Shown: positions 43,387-52,650 of the stretch, piece after piece
Position numbering within the stretch: position 1 is the stretch's first letter
Layout of the letters: every line of letters starts with the position of its first letter
Source of the DNA: Mycobacterium colombiense
Lineage (GTDB): Bacteria > Actinomycetota > Actinomycetes > Mycobacteriales > Mycobacteriaceae
Reading direction: 5' to 3'
DNA: 64,000 nt
NCBI RefSeq assembly: GCF_003284975.1
Contig: NZ_QMEU01000008.1
Location: forward strand, 1 to 64,000
Notes under the pieces: model-generated
The model's input: only the letters and a program-made list of their open reading frames with translations
The model's database searches: none
Told to the model about the DNA's origin: nothing
Program-made: the position numbers and the translations under genes

Positions 43387-43973
43387 CTGAGGCGACCGTC
43401 GCGCCGCGGTTCACCCTGCTCTCGCGCGTCCTGCACTGGCTGATGGCCCCGATGGTGATCGCGCAGCTGCTCATCGGCGTGACCATGGTCGCCGCGCTGG
43501 GCTTGTACCCTCGACTGCTGGCCATCCACCGGCCGCTGGGCCTGCTGATCCTGACCTTCGCCCTGGTCCGGCTGGTGAACCGGCTCAGGCACCGGCCGCC
43601 GCCCTTTTTGGCCACCATGAGCACGACCGAACGCCGCGTCGCGACGGGATCGGAATACCTGCTCTACGCCCTGCTGCTCGTGCAGCCCCTGACCGGATGG
43701 GCCATGCTGTCGTCGGCGCGCTTCCCGATCACCCTGATCGGGCCCGTCGCGCTGCCCGGCATCGCACCGCACAACGTCGACGTCTTCGCGGTCCTGCGCG
43801 AGTGCCACGGCGCCTTCGCGCTACTGCTCTTCCTCGCGTTTACCGCCCACATGACGGCGGTACTCTTCCACACGCTCGTCTTGCGCGACCGGCTCCTCGA
43901 CCGCATGGCGCTGTGGCGCAGCAAGCCGCCACCCCGCAGCCAGACCGAGGCGCAGACCGACGTCGCACTCTGA
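43383..43973 (+). CDS. Cytochrome b561-type membrane cytochrome
   Basis: This 196-aa protein has four TM helices (about 15-40, 45-62, 90-110, 138-165). Histidines expected to ligate two b hemes appear in [25 protein letters not shown] and [11 protein letters not shown]. Prokaryotic b561 proteins pass electrons between the quinone pool and periplasmic partners. The ATG overlaps the stop of the Tat-exported catalase-like gene, so the pair is likely a membrane-linked peroxidase system. Confidence 0.87.
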   Translation: MTEATVAPRFTLLSRVLHWLMAPMVIAQLLIGVTMVAALGLYPRLLAIHRPLGLLILTFALVRLVNRLRHRPPPFLATMSTTERRVATGSEYLLYALLLVQPLTGWAMLSSARFPITLIGPVALPGIAPHNVDVFAVLRECHGAFALLLFLAFTAHMTAVLFHTLVLRDRLLDRMALWRSKPPPRSQTEAQTDVAL

Positions 43974-44092
43974 CGACCTGCCTGCTCGGGCCCAAAGTGG
44001 CCGAATATGATCGGCACGATTCGGACTTGAGCGCGCGGTCACCGGCCGTGGGCGCCGTGCCCGTGAGGGCCATGAGGAACTGGGAGAGTTCA

Positions 44093-44986
44093 ATGTCGAA
44101 CCAGCAGCAAGCGGAGCGGATGACGTCGGGCAAGGGATTCATCGCGGCTCTCGACCAGAGCGGCGGGTCGACGCCCAAGGCGCTGCGCCTCTACGGCATC
44201 CAGGACGACGCGTACTCCTCCGAGAAGGAGATGTTCGACCTCATTCACCAGATGCGCTCGCGGATCATCACGTCCCCGGCGTTCACCGGTGACCGGGTGC
44301 TGGCCGCGATCCTGTTCGAGCAGACCATGGACCGCGAGATCGCGGGCAAGCCGTCGACCACCTACCTGTGGGAGACCAAGGGCGTGGTGCCGATCCTCAA
44401 GATCGACAAGGGCCTGGCGGACGCGTCCGACGACGTCCAGCTGATGAAGCCGATCCCGGGTCTCGACGAACTGCTGGACCGGGCCGCCGGCCTGGGCGTC
44501 TTCGGGACCAAGGAGCGGTCGGTAATCGGCGGCGCCAACCCCAAGGGCATCGCGGCGGTGGTCGCCCAGCAGTTCGAGTTGGGCCACCAGGTGCTCTCGC
44601 ACGGTCTGGTGCCCATCATCGAGCCCGAGGTCACCATCTCGATCTCGGACAAGGCCGAAGCCGAGGGCATCCTGCGCGACGAGATCACCAAGCAGCTCGA
44701 CTCCGTGCCGGAGGGTCAGCGCGTGATGCTCAAGCTGAGCCTGCCCACCGAGGTCAACTTCTACCGTCCCCTGATCGAGCACCCGAAGGTGATGCGGGTG
44801 GTGGCCCTGTCCGGCGGTTACTCCCGCGAGGAGGCCAACGACCTGCTGGCCAAGAACACCGGGCTGATCGCCAGCTTCAGCCGCGCGCTGACCGAGGGCC
44901 TGACCGCCGACCAATCCGACGAGCAGTTCAACGCCACCCTGGACAAGGCGATCCAGTCCATCTACGACGCTTCGGTGGCCGGCTGA
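44093..44986 (+). CDS. Fructose-bisphosphate aldolase, class I (bacterial Fda type)
   Basis: This 297-aa protein reads [20 protein letters not shown], with [20 protein letters not shown] near the start. The Schiff-base lysine region is [13 protein letters not shown], and the phosphate-binding end is [15 protein letters not shown]. It is the compact class I aldolase known from Staphylococcus and some actinobacteria, splitting fructose-1,6-bisphosphate in glycolysis and gluconeogenesis. Mycobacteria typically also have an unrelated class II enzyme elsewhere. The ATG at 44093 follows GGGAGAG; the open frame extends to 43697 inside the b561 gene and is a shadow. It is convergent with the DUF190 gene, one base apart. 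Confidence 0.9.
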   Translation: MSNQQQAERMTSGKGFIAALDQSGGSTPKALRLYGIQDDAYSSEKEMFDLIHQMRSRIITSPAFTGDRVLAAILFEQTMDREIAGKPSTTYLWETKGVVPILKIDKGLADASDDVQLMKPIPGLDELLDRAAGLGVFGTKERSVIGGANPKGIAAVVAQQFELGHQVLSHGLVPIIEPEVTISISDKAEAEGILRDEITKQLDSVPEGQRVMLKLSLPTEVNFYRPLIEHPKVMRVVALSGGYSREEANDLLAKNTGLIASFSRALTEGLTADQSDEQFNATLDKAIQSIYDASVAG

Positions 44987-44987
44987 A

Positions 44988-46055
44988 CTAGTAGCGGTGC
45001 CGGGCCATGCGCGGGGGCCCGGAGTCGCCGTCGTCGGAGACCAGTGCGGGCACCATCTCGCTGGTCACCAGGCCCTCGTGCCGGGTCACTTCGTCGATGA
45101 CGGCGAAGGATTCGGCGATGTTGGCCGGGGTGTCGATGACCACGGTGACGACGGGAACGCGGCGGGTCAACGAGAACAATGCGTCGCCATGGGGCGGGTG
45201 GTCGCCGTGGAACCCCCAGACGCCGCGCAGCACGGTCGCGCCGTCGACGGTCTTGGCTTGGCGCAGCCGCTGGACGATCGCGCGGTGTATCGGCACACCC
45301 TCGTGGTGCGCCGACTCCGAGGTGTAAATCGTCAGCTGCTGGAACAGCGGCAGGCCGCGCTCGTCGACCCCGGGCAGGGCGTGCGGTCGCTCCAGAAACC
45401 GGCCGTCGCGCTTGCACACCCGGACCCGTTCGACGGTAAACAGCGGCCTGCGCAGCAGTTCGCCGAGCTCTGGTAGCACCCGACCGATGCGCTCGCCGGA
45501 GCCGACGACCACGATCATCATCGGCACATCGGCGTTGCGGCCAAAGAAGTTCGCGCGCCGGCGTTCTCCGTGTGCGACGCCGTCGACCCCGAGCAACACC
45601 GTGGCGCCGGCCAGGCCGCGCCGGTGCATCAAGTCGCACAGCGCGATGTAGGCGGGTGAGCCGTCGACGCGCTGCTTGCGCCCGACGTAGATCGTCAACT
45701 TGACGGCGTCGCGCAGGTTTTCGGGCAGCCCCCCGATGTCGTCGTGCAGCAGCCGAGCACGTTCCAGGGTCACCAGGCCTCGCTGCTTGACGCTCAGCAC
45801 CGGGTCGAGCAGCGCCTCGATCTTCGCTCGCGTGTCGACCGCGATGATCGCCACGGGCGGGTCCTCGGACAACGTCAGCGACTCGTCCGTGCGCAGATAG
45901 TGACCGGTGCCGAACCCGCCGATGCCGCGCAGCAGGACGCCGCAGGCGATTCGGTGCCGCGCGTACAGGCCGAGCAGCACATCGGAGACGAAGCTGTCCC
46001 CGGTCCGCCTGCGCTCGGCCAAGTAGGTGGTGAGCTTCAGGCAATCGTCGTCCAT
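44988..46055 (-). CDS. Triple-DUF190 PII-like protein (Rv3071-like)
   Basis: This 355-aa protein contains three copies of the about 100-residue DUF190 unit in tandem, a ferredoxin-like fold related to PII signalling proteins. The repeated starts are CLKLTTYLAERRRTGDSF, AVKLTIYVGRKQRVDGSPAY and FQQLTIYTSESAHHEGVPIH. Each is followed by a GATVLLG/GVLLRG-type strand and a VV-IDT/VV-GSG-type strand. In M. tuberculosis the relative Rv3071 lies beside two crcB fluoride-channel genes. No crcB is present here. The ATG at 46055 (MDDDCLKL) was chosen over 46103 because it begins right at the first repeat. Confidence 0.82.
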   Translation of the reverse strand: MDDDCLKLTTYLAERRRTGDSFVSDVLLGLYARHRIACGVLLRGIGGFGTGHYLRTDESLTLSEDPPVAIIAVDTRAKIEALLDPVLSVKQRGLVTLERARLLHDDIGGLPENLRDAVKLTIYVGRKQRVDGSPAYIALCDLMHRRGLAGATVLLGVDGVAHGERRRANFFGRNADVPMMIVVVGSGERIGRVLPELGELLRRPLFTVERVRVCKRDGRFLERPHALPGVDERGLPLFQQLTIYTSESAHHEGVPIHRAIVQRLRQAKTVDGATVLRGVWGFHGDHPPHGDALFSLTRRVPVVTVVIDTPANIAESFAVIDEVTRHEGLVTSEMVPALVSDDGDSGPPRMARHRY

Positions 46056-46133
46056 CGCCGCTCCCGTCGCCCTTGCGCCGAGCCTACCGTTCGCAGACGT
46101 CAAGCGCCGCAGCGGTGTTCGGTGTGATCTACC

Positions 46134-46709
46134 TCAGCGCAGGTGCTCGGTCGGCACGCCGTAGCGGTCAAGGTAGGCGCCCACTCGCTCACGCACTTCG
46201 ACGGCGTCCAGCCCGGTGTCCGCCCAGGTGTATCGGCTGCGCCCGCCGTCCGAGGGGCGGGAGGCGAGGAAGTCGCGCATCTTCTGCTCGGCATCGGGGC
46301 GCAACCGCTCGTAGATGTCCTCGATCGTGGTCCAGGGGTCGTTCATGAAGTCGGCGAACTGCACGTCGATCACCCGGTCCGCGGGCACGGCGCCGCTGTC
46401 CCGCAAGGCCATCTCGCGCTCCAGGCCGACGATGATCTCCTCGTAGGACTGGGCCGCGCACTCGGTGATGCTGGATTGGTCGCTGCACATCCGGCGCAGA
46501 TGATGGGTGTGCGCGGCGATCGACGATATAACGTTGAGTGGGTCGCGGTGGGTCTGCGCGATCAACGCGTCCGGGTATTCGGCCAGCAGCGCGTCCAGCT
46601 GCCACAGGTGGGCGGGCGACTTCAACAGCCACTGATCGGGCACACCGGATTGCAAGTGCTGCAGGAAGATTCGGTGGAAACGATAGGCGCCGGCGTGCGA
46701 GAAGATCAT
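46134..46709 (-). pseudogene. Truncated sulfotransferase, C-terminal half only
   Basis: The 191 codons match the C-terminal half of mycobacterial Stf-type sulfotransferases: WLLKSPAHLWQLDALLAEYP, IAQTHRDPLNVISS (the PAPS 3'-phosphate region), YERLRPDAEQKMRDFL and a terminal YLDRYGVP. A full enzyme of this family is about 370-400 aa and needs an N-terminal PAPS 5'-phosphosulfate loop, which is absent. Upstream in the same frame the sequence continues (VAVQPTDTAAEFVS) for a short way, then enters the 3' end of the TetR gene. It is therefore a 5'-deleted remnant and probably inactive. Confidence 0.75.
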
Positions 46710-46753
46710 GCTGACGAACTCGGCCGCGGTGTCGGTCGGCTGAACCGCGACGG

Positions 46754-47350
46754 TCAGCTGCCGGTGAGCGCCTCCACGATGAGCCGAGTGGTCCGTTCGG
46801 CGCGGCGGCGCGAGTAGGGCTGCGCGCCGGAAAGGATCGGGTACACCACCCCGCCGACGATCGCATCCGCCGCCGATTCGGCGGTGGTCTCGTCGATGCC
46901 GTGGGCCAGGAGCCGGGCCCGCACGCTGTCGTGTAGCGGCGCACTGAATCCGGCGCGCAGCTTGACGGCGGTGTCCTCATGTTCCATGCAGGCCACCGTC
47001 AGCGTGCGCAGCATGGCCGAACCGCGCGGGGTCGTCAGGCTGGCGAACAACTTGCCCACCCAGCCCACCAGGTCGGCGGCCAGGTTGCCGCTGTGGTTGA
47101 CCGACGCGAGCAGCTTGTCGGCGTCTTCGAGCATCACGTCGGCGACCAGCGCGGGGCGAGTGGGCCACCATCGATAGATGGTTTGCTTGCCAACGCCGGC
47201 GCGCGCGGCGACCGCCTCGATGGTCAGCCCGTCGAAGCCGCGCTCGAGCAGCAGTTCTCGCGTGGCGGTGACGATCGCCGTGCGCGACTTCTCGCTGCGT
47301 CTGCGAGGCGAGCCCGCCGCCGTGTTCACCGCGTCGAGATCGGTTGGCAT
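46754..47350 (-). CDS. TetR-family repressor of the CoA-ester catabolic cluster
   Basis: This 198-aa regulator has the helix-turn-helix (about 20-65, [20 protein letters not shown]) and a ligand-binding domain of about 130 residues. It is divergent from the acyl-CoA dehydrogenase operon. The gap of 170 bp contains the dyad at 47443-47466, and the same 19-mer appears before the fadD17-type gene at 60623. This suggests that it controls both and itself. The ligand is probably an acyl-CoA or pathway intermediate, by analogy with TetR proteins of lipid catabolism. The ATG at 47350 is the likely start. Confidence 0.85.
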   Translation of the reverse strand: MPTDLDAVNTAAGSPRRRSEKSRTAIVTATRELLLERGFDGLTIEAVAARAGVGKQTIYRWWPTRPALVADVMLEDADKLLASVNHSGNLAADLVGWVGKLFASLTTPRGSAMLRTLTVACMEHEDTAVKLRAGFSAPLHDSVRARLLAHGIDETTAESAADAIVGGVVYPILSGAQPYSRRRAERTTRLIVEALTGS

Positions 47351-47442
47351 CTGGTGGTCCTCGCTTCTGCGAACTGAGATCGAACGCCCCTCGCGGGGAT
47401 CGGGTGCGCTTTACATATCCCGATCCGCCCCGGTAGTCTGCC

Positions 47443-47466
47443 ACAAGACGAGACGGTCCGTCTTGT
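47443..47466. promoter_or_regulatory. TetR-type operator before the acyl-CoA dehydrogenase operon
   Basis: The core AGACGG-T-CCGTCT (47451-47463) is a perfect inverted repeat with a one-base centre. An outer inverted repeat ACAAGAC/GTCTTGT overlaps it. The 19 bases agacgagacggtccgtctt (47446-47464) recur exactly at 60623-60641 upstream of the fadD17-type gene. It lies 57 bp before the dehydrogenase start and 95 bp before the divergent TetR start. Confidence 0.7.
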
Positions 47467-47520
47467 AACGAAAGGATAGCAGTCGGTGCGGCCAATGCCA
47501 GTTATCTCTCGGCCGTCCTC

Positions 47521-49743
47521 GTGAGTCTGGGACTGAGTCCGGAGCAGCAAGAGCTCAGCGACGCCGTCGGACAATTCGCCGCCCGGCATGCCCCCATCGC
47601 CACCACGCGCGACAGCTTCGGCGACCTCGCGGCCGGACGCGTCCCCGAATGGTGGGATGCCCTGGTTGGCAACGGGTTCCACGCCGTGCATCTGCCCGAA
47701 GACCTCGGCGGCCAAGGCGGGGAACTGATCGACGCCGCATGCGTGTTGGAATCGGCGGGCATCGCGCTGCTCCCCGGCCCGCTACTGCCGACGGTCAGCG
47801 CCGGAGCCGCCGCACTGCTCGCCGATCCGACGCCGGGCGCCCGGTCGTTTCTTCGGGACCTGGCAGCCGGCGCCACCGCGGCGATCGTGCTGCCCGGGGA
47901 CGGCTTCTCGGCGCGCCTCGACGGCGGCAACTGGCTGATCAGCGGCGCTTCACGAGTCACGCTGGGAGTGTGCGCGGCGCGAACGATCCTGCTCGGGGCC
48001 CATACCGATGACGGCGACGTAGTCTGGGCGCTGGTGGACACCGAAACCCCCACGGCCACAGTCGAACCCGTAACCGGCACCGACCTCGTCGCGGACGCCG
48101 GCATCCTGCGGCTCGACGACCACCGCGTCACCGACACCGAGGTGCTTACCGGCCTCGACACCGAGCGTGCCCGCTGTGTGGTCGTGGGGCTCGTCGCCAG
48201 CACGACCGCCGGCATCGTTGCGTGGTGCCTGCAGACCGTCACCGCGCACCTGCGCATCCGCGAGCAGTTCGGCAAGGTGATCGGGACGTTTCAGGCGTTG
48301 CAGCACAACGCGGCGATGCTGTTGGTGAGCAGCGAGTTGGCCACCGCGGCGGCCTGGGACGCGGTCCGCGCCGTCGGCGAATCACTTGACCAGCATCGGA
48401 TCGCCGCGGCCGGCGCGGCCGTGATCGCGATCTCGCCCGCGCCGGACCTGGTGCTCGACGCGTTGACGATGCTCGGCGCCATCGGTTTCACCTGGGAACA
48501 CGACGTGCACCTGTACTGGCGGCGAGCCATCAGCCTGGCGGGATCGATCGGCCCGGCGAATCGCTGGGCGCGACGGCTGGGGGAGCTGACGTGCACCCAG
48601 ACGCGCGACACGTCGGTCGATCTCGGCGATGCGGAGGCCGAATTCCGTTCCTGGGTGGCCGGAACACTGGATGCGGCCCTGCAGTTGAGCAACGACAAAC
48701 CCGCACCGCACGGCGACTACGCCGACCAGGCCTCGGGACCACAGCGCACGTTGCTCGCCGACGCCGGTCTGATCGTGCCGCACTGGCCGGCACCGTGGGG
48801 CGTGGATGCGGGCCCGCTGAAGCAGCTCATCATCGACGAGGAGTTCGCCAAGCGGCCCGGGCTGGTTCGGCCGTCGCTGAACATCGCCGAGTGGATCCTG
48901 CCGTCGGTGCTGGCCGCCGCACCAAAAGAGTTGCAGGAGAGGCTGATTCCGCCGACCCAGCGCGGCGACATGCATTGGTGCCAACTGTTCAGCGAGCCGG
49001 GGGCTGGTTCGGACCTCGCGTCGCTGGCCACCCGGGCCACCAAGGTCGACGGCGGCTGGCGGATCAACGGCCACAAGATCTGGACGTCGCTGGCCCAATA
49101 CGCCGACCTGGGTGCTCTACTCGCACGCACCGACCCCGAAGCCAGCAAGCACCGCGGCATCGGCTACTTCATCCTCGATATGCGTTCCCCCGGGGTCGAG
49201 ATCCAGCCGATCAAGACGGCGACCGGGCAGGCGCACTTCAACGAGGTGTTCCTCAACGACGTCTTTGTCCCCGACGAGATGCTGCTGGGTGGACCCACCG
49301 ACGGCTGGAGCCTCGCGATCGCCACGATGGCCGAAGAGCGCACGGCCATCAGCGGATACGTCAAGTTCGACCGGGCCGTCGCCCTGCGCCGGCTGGCCGC
49401 GCAACCCGGACCCGATCGGGACGACGCGTTGCGCGAACTCGGCGAGCTTGACGCCTACACCAACGCGATCAAGGCGCTCGGGGTGCGGGAAACAATTCGG
49501 CTGCTCGACGGCCAGTCGTCCGGCCCGGCGTCCAGCATCGCCAAGGTCGCGATGAATGTGCTGCTGCGCCGCACCTTCCAGGCCACGCTGCAGCTGACCG
49601 GGCAGGTCGCGATGGTCGACGACCCCGACGCCGCGGTCGTGGAACCCTACTTGCACCTGCCGGCCGAGCTGATCGGCGGTGGAACGAGGGAGATCCAGCT
49701 GAACATCATCGCGCAGATGATCCTCGGACTACCCCGAAAGTAA
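47521..49743 (+). CDS. Fused double acyl-CoA dehydrogenase
   Basis: The 740-aa protein contains two acyl-CoA dehydrogenase units in tandem (about 1-370 and 375-740). The C-terminal unit keeps the FAD/substrate loop CQLFSEPGAGSDLASLATRA, INGHKIWTSLAQYADLG and the final GGGTREIQLNIIAQMILGLP. The N-terminal unit lacks the E-P-G-x-G-S-D loop but keeps the GAIGFTWEHDVHLYWRRA end. This looks like a genetic fusion of the two unlike subunits seen in the heterotetrameric ChsE/FadE28-FadE29 type enzymes of sterol breakdown. It would introduce a double bond in a bulky acyl-CoA. The GTG at 47521 opens an operon with thiolase-like and DUF35 genes. Confidence 0.88.
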   Translation: MSLGLSPEQQELSDAVGQFAARHAPIATTRDSFGDLAAGRVPEWWDALVGNGFHAVHLPEDLGGQGGELIDAACVLESAGIALLPGPLLPTVSAGAAALLADPTPGARSFLRDLAAGATAAIVLPGDGFSARLDGGNWLISGASRVTLGVCAARTILLGAHTDDGDVVWALVDTETPTATVEPVTGTDLVADAGILRLDDHRVTDTEVLTGLDTERARCVVVGLVASTTAGIVAWCLQTVTAHLRIREQFGKVIGTFQALQHNAAMLLVSSELATAAAWDAVRAVGESLDQHRIAAAGAAVIAISPAPDLVLDALTMLGAIGFTWEHDVHLYWRRAISLAGSIGPANRWARRLGELTCTQTRDTSVDLGDAEAEFRSWVAGTLDAALQLSNDKPAPHGDYADQASGPQRTLLADAGLIVPHWPAPWGVDAGPLKQLIIDEEFAKRPGLVRPSLNIAEWILPSVLAAAPKELQERLIPPTQRGDMHWCQLFSEPGAGSDLASLATRATKVDGGWRINGHKIWTSLAQYADLGALLARTDPEASKHRGIGYFILDMRSPGVEIQPIKTATGQAHFNEVFLNDVFVPDEMLLGGPTDGWSLAIATMAEERTAISGYVKFDRAVALRRLAAQPGPDRDDALRELGELDAYTNAIKALGVRETIRLLDGQSSGPASSIAKVAMNVLLRRTFQATLQLTGQVAMVDDPDAAVVEPYLHLPAELIGGGTREIQLNIIAQMILGLPRK

Positions 49744-49751
49744 GGCACAGC

Positions 49752-50960
49752 ATGGGATTACGCGGAGAAGCCGCGATCGTCGGATATGTCGAGCTGCCGC
49801 CCGAGCGGCTCAACAAGGCCTCGCCCGCGCCGTTCGTCCTCGAGCAGTGGGCGGAGCTGGGCGCCGCCGCGCTCGAGGATGCCGGCCTGCCGGGAGATGT
49901 TGTCAACGGCATCGTCGCGTCGCACCTGGCTGAGTCGGAGATCTTCGTCCCCTCCACGATCGCCGAATACCTCGGCGTGGGAGCGAGATTCGCCGAACAC
50001 GTCGATCTGGGCGGGGCCAGCGCCGCGGCCATGGTGTGGCGCGCGGCCGCGGCCGTCGAGCTGGGGATCTGCGACGCGGTGCTGTGCGCGTTGCCCGCCC
50101 GCTACATCACGCCGTCCTCCAAGAAGAAGCCGCGGCCCATGGTCGACGCCATGTTCTTCGGCTCGTCGAGCAACCAATACGGCTCGCCACAAGCCGAATT
50201 CGAGATCCCCTACGGCAACCTCGGCCAGAACGGACCGTACGGCCAGGTGGCCCAGCGCTACGCCGCGGTCTACGGCTACGACGAGCGTGCGATGGCCAAG
50301 ATCGTCGTCGATCAGCGGGTCAACGCCAATCACACCGACGGCGCGATCTGGAAGGACAAGCCGTTAACCGTCGACGACGTGCTCGCCAGCCCGGTCATCG
50401 CCGACCCACTGCACATGCTCGAGATCGTCATGCCCTGCGTCGGGGGCGCCGCGGTGGTCGTCGCCGGCGCCGACGTCGCCAGGCGGTCGCGCAATCGCCC
50501 GGTGTGGATCAAGGGATTCGGCGAACACGTGCCGTTCAAGACCCCGACGTACGCCGAGGATCTGCTCCGCACCCCGATCGCCGCCGCGGCCGACACCGCG
50601 TTCGCCATGACGGAGTTGAGCCGCGAACAGATGGACATGGTGTCGATCTATGACTGCTACACCATCACCGTGCTGCTCTCTTTGGAAGATGCGGGCTTCT
50701 GCGAGAAGGGCAAGGGCATGGAATTCGTCGCCAACCACGACCTGACCTTCCGCGGCGATTTCCCGCTCAACACCGCGGGCGGGCAATTGGGTTTCGGCCA
50801 AGCGGGTTTGGCCGGCGGAATGCACCACGTCTGCGACGCCACCCGCCAGATCATGGGCCGCGCGGGCGCCGCGCAGATCGCCGACTGCAACCGGGCGTTC
50901 GTGTCCGGCAACGGGGGCATCCTGTCCGAGCAGACGACGCTGATCCTGCAAGGGGACTGA
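49752..50960 (+). CDS. Thiolase-fold lipid-transfer/aldolase-like protein (Ltp2 type), first copy
   Basis: This 402-aa protein has the thiolase fold of SCP-x/Ltp proteins. Where thiolases have the nucleophilic cysteine (N-x-x-C-x-S/T-G) it reads HVDLGGASAAAMVWRA, with no cysteine. Late motifs NTAGGQLGFGQAGLAGGMHH and SIYDCYTITVLLSLED are kept. Such cysteine-less members, for example Ltp2 of cholesterol breakdown, are retro-aldolases that need a DUF35 partner. A DUF35 gene follows after 4 bp. It is in the operon after the fused dehydrogenase. The role is inferred from the missing cysteine plus the partner gene. Confidence 0.82.
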   Translation: MGLRGEAAIVGYVELPPERLNKASPAPFVLEQWAELGAAALEDAGLPGDVVNGIVASHLAESEIFVPSTIAEYLGVGARFAEHVDLGGASAAAMVWRAAAAVELGICDAVLCALPARYITPSSKKKPRPMVDAMFFGSSSNQYGSPQAEFEIPYGNLGQNGPYGQVAQRYAAVYGYDERAMAKIVVDQRVNANHTDGAIWKDKPLTVDDVLASPVIADPLHMLEIVMPCVGGAAVVVAGADVARRSRNRPVWIKGFGEHVPFKTPTYAEDLLRTPIAAAADTAFAMTELSREQMDMVSIYDCYTITVLLSLEDAGFCEKGKGMEFVANHDLTFRGDFPLNTAGGQLGFGQAGLAGGMHHVCDATRQIMGRAGAAQIADCNRAFVSGNGGILSEQTTLILQGD

Positions 50961-50964
50961 GGAG

Positions 50965-51375
50965 ATGAATTTCGAACGGCCCATGCCCGTCAAAACGCCC
51001 ACCAGCGCGCCGTTTTGGGATGCGCTCAGTGAGCATCGCATCGTCATTCAGTATTCGCCGTCGCTACAGGCCTATGTGTTCTACCCGAGGGTGCGCGCGC
51101 CGCGCACCCTGGCCGACGACCTGCAATGGCGCGAGATTTCCGGGATGGGGACGCTGTACTCCTACACCGTCGCGCACCGGCCGGTCAGCCCGCATTTCGC
51201 CGACGCCGTACCCCAGTTGCTCGCCATTGTCGAATGGGACGAGGGCCCAAGGTTTTCCACCGAGATGGTCAATGTCGACCCGGCTCGCCTCAGGGTCGGA
51301 ATGCGGGTGAAGCCGGTGTACTGCGACTACCCGGAGCACGACGTCACGCTGCTGCGTTACGAGCCCGCCGACTGA
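50965..51375 (+). CDS. DUF35-family OB-fold protein lacking zinc-ribbon cysteines
   Basis: This 136-aa protein has the DUF35 plan: N-terminal helix (TSAPFWDALSEHRIVIQY), rubredoxin-like segment, then an OB fold (LYSYTVAHRPVSPHFADAVP, LRVGMRVKPVY). In the segment where the family normally has two CxxC pairs, this protein reads YSPSLQAYVFYPRVRAP with none of the four cysteines. DUF35 proteins bind acyl-CoA for partner thiolase-fold enzymes. The missing cysteines mean that it cannot bind zinc in the usual way. It follows the Ltp2-type gene closely and ends 1 bp before the convergent LacI gene. Confidence 0.8.
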   Translation: MNFERPMPVKTPTSAPFWDALSEHRIVIQYSPSLQAYVFYPRVRAPRTLADDLQWREISGMGTLYSYTVAHRPVSPHFADAVPQLLAIVEWDEGPRFSTEMVNVDPARLRVGMRVKPVYCDYPEHDVTLLRYEPAD

Positions 51376-51376
51376 G

Positions 51377-52354
51377 TCAGGTCGACGACCGCACCACAAG
51401 GTGGGCGATGTCGGTCAGCTCGGGTGACGGTGGGGCGGCGTGGCCCAGCCGCTCGAATACGGCGGCAAGGGCGGCGTCGGCGACCGCGCAGGGATCGAAT
51501 TGCACGGTGGTCAGCGGCGGAGTGCTCACCATGCCCATCGGGCTGGCGTCGACGCCCATCACGGCGAGGTCCCCGGGACAGCGCAGCCGTGCTTGGTGAA
51601 TCCCGTAGAGGACGAGGCAGGCGATCTCGTCGCTCTGGGCGCATACGGCGGTCACCCCCTCGCCCACCCAGGCGCTGACCACGTCGGCGGCGTTGTCCAG
51701 GGTGACCTCGTCGGTGCGCACCGGCGGCAGGTCGCGCAACTGCGCCGCCCGTGACACACCCTCGAACCAGTAGTCACCCAGCGGGCGCCACCGGGCAATC
51801 CCGGTGTAGGCGAACGCGATTCGACGATGACCACGCTCGACCAGGTGCTCGACGCGCATCTCGCCCACCGACAGGTGCGGGTTCTTGAGCGCGGGCAATG
51901 TCCCGATCTCGATATGAGGGATACCCGCCTTCGTCACCGCTTGACGGGCGGCCGCACTCAGCGGGAACAGGCTGGTGATCGCGACCGGGTCGAGATTTTC
52001 GATCGCGTCGACCACATGCTGGTCGTCGTCGGTCTCGAAGATCTGCACCTGAAGAAAACCCTCGCGGGCCAGTGCGGTGGTCATGTGACTGCCGGCCTGC
52101 ATCGGCATCTCACCTACGGCCACGTGCGGGACCACGTAGAGCACCACACCGCTTTTGCCGCGCGCGAGGTTGCGCGCGGCGAGATTGGGCCGGTACCCCA
52201 GCAGTTTGGCCGCGCGGTACACCGCATCGCGGGTTTCCGGGGAGATGCGGCGGCCCTGCGCGTTGTTCAGCACATAACTGACCGTGGCGGTCGACACGCT
52301 TGCCAGCCGGGCCACGTCGGCGGTGGTCGGACGCGCAGCCTTGTTGTTGCTCAA
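51377..52354 (-). CDS. LacI-family transcriptional regulator
   Basis: This 325-aa protein starts with the LacI helix-turn-helix (about 9-55, TTADVARLASVSTATVSYVL) and the hinge region RPNLAARNLARGKSGVV. A periplasmic-binding-protein-like ligand domain follows (SDEIACLVLYGI, LAVMGVDASPMGMVSTPPLT near the end). It is inserted between the two halves of the catabolic gene set on the opposite strand. It is divergent from the Amidohydro_2 operon across about 296 bp, which it most likely controls. The ligand need not be a sugar; the binding pocket cannot be predicted from sequence alone. Confidence 0.88.
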   Translation of the reverse strand: MSNNKAARPTTADVARLASVSTATVSYVLNNAQGRRISPETRDAVYRAAKLLGYRPNLAARNLARGKSGVVLYVVPHVAVGEMPMQAGSHMTTALAREGFLQVQIFETDDDQHVVDAIENLDPVAITSLFPLSAAARQAVTKAGIPHIEIGTLPALKNPHLSVGEMRVEHLVERGHRRIAFAYTGIARWRPLGDYWFEGVSRAAQLRDLPPVRTDEVTLDNAADVVSAWVGEGVTAVCAQSDEIACLVLYGIHQARLRCPGDLAVMGVDASPMGMVSTPPLTTVQFDPCAVADAALAAVFERLGHAAPPSPELTDIAHLVVRSST

Positions 52355-52650
52355 CTTCCGTCACCTTCCCGGCCGGTCATCCCCCATCGTGTCACGCGGC
52401 GGCACGGCGCATCGCGCGATGGCGCGCGGGGAGTGCCCGCGCAGCGATATCGTGCGGACTAATAGTCTTTATTCGGTGACCGAGCGGCAATGATCCGCCC
52501 GCGATGAATCGTTCCGCCGCTTGCCGACCAGCGGTTGGCGCAGACGCGATTCAGGCAGAAGTCGCGACGACGAGCAGGTAGCACTGTGGTTGACACTGAG
52601 ACTCACACCATTGTCTACTAGTCGCTGATGATCCGATCGAGGAGCGCGGC
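52355..52650. promoter_or_regulatory. Divergent promoter region of LacI and the amidohydrolase operon
   Basis: The gap holds a TTGACA at 52590-52595 on the plus strand, followed after 17 bp by GTCTAC, a weak -35/-10 pair. GAGGAG precedes the amidohydrolase ATG. No clear LacI-type CG-centred palindrome was identified by eye. Confidence 0.35.
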
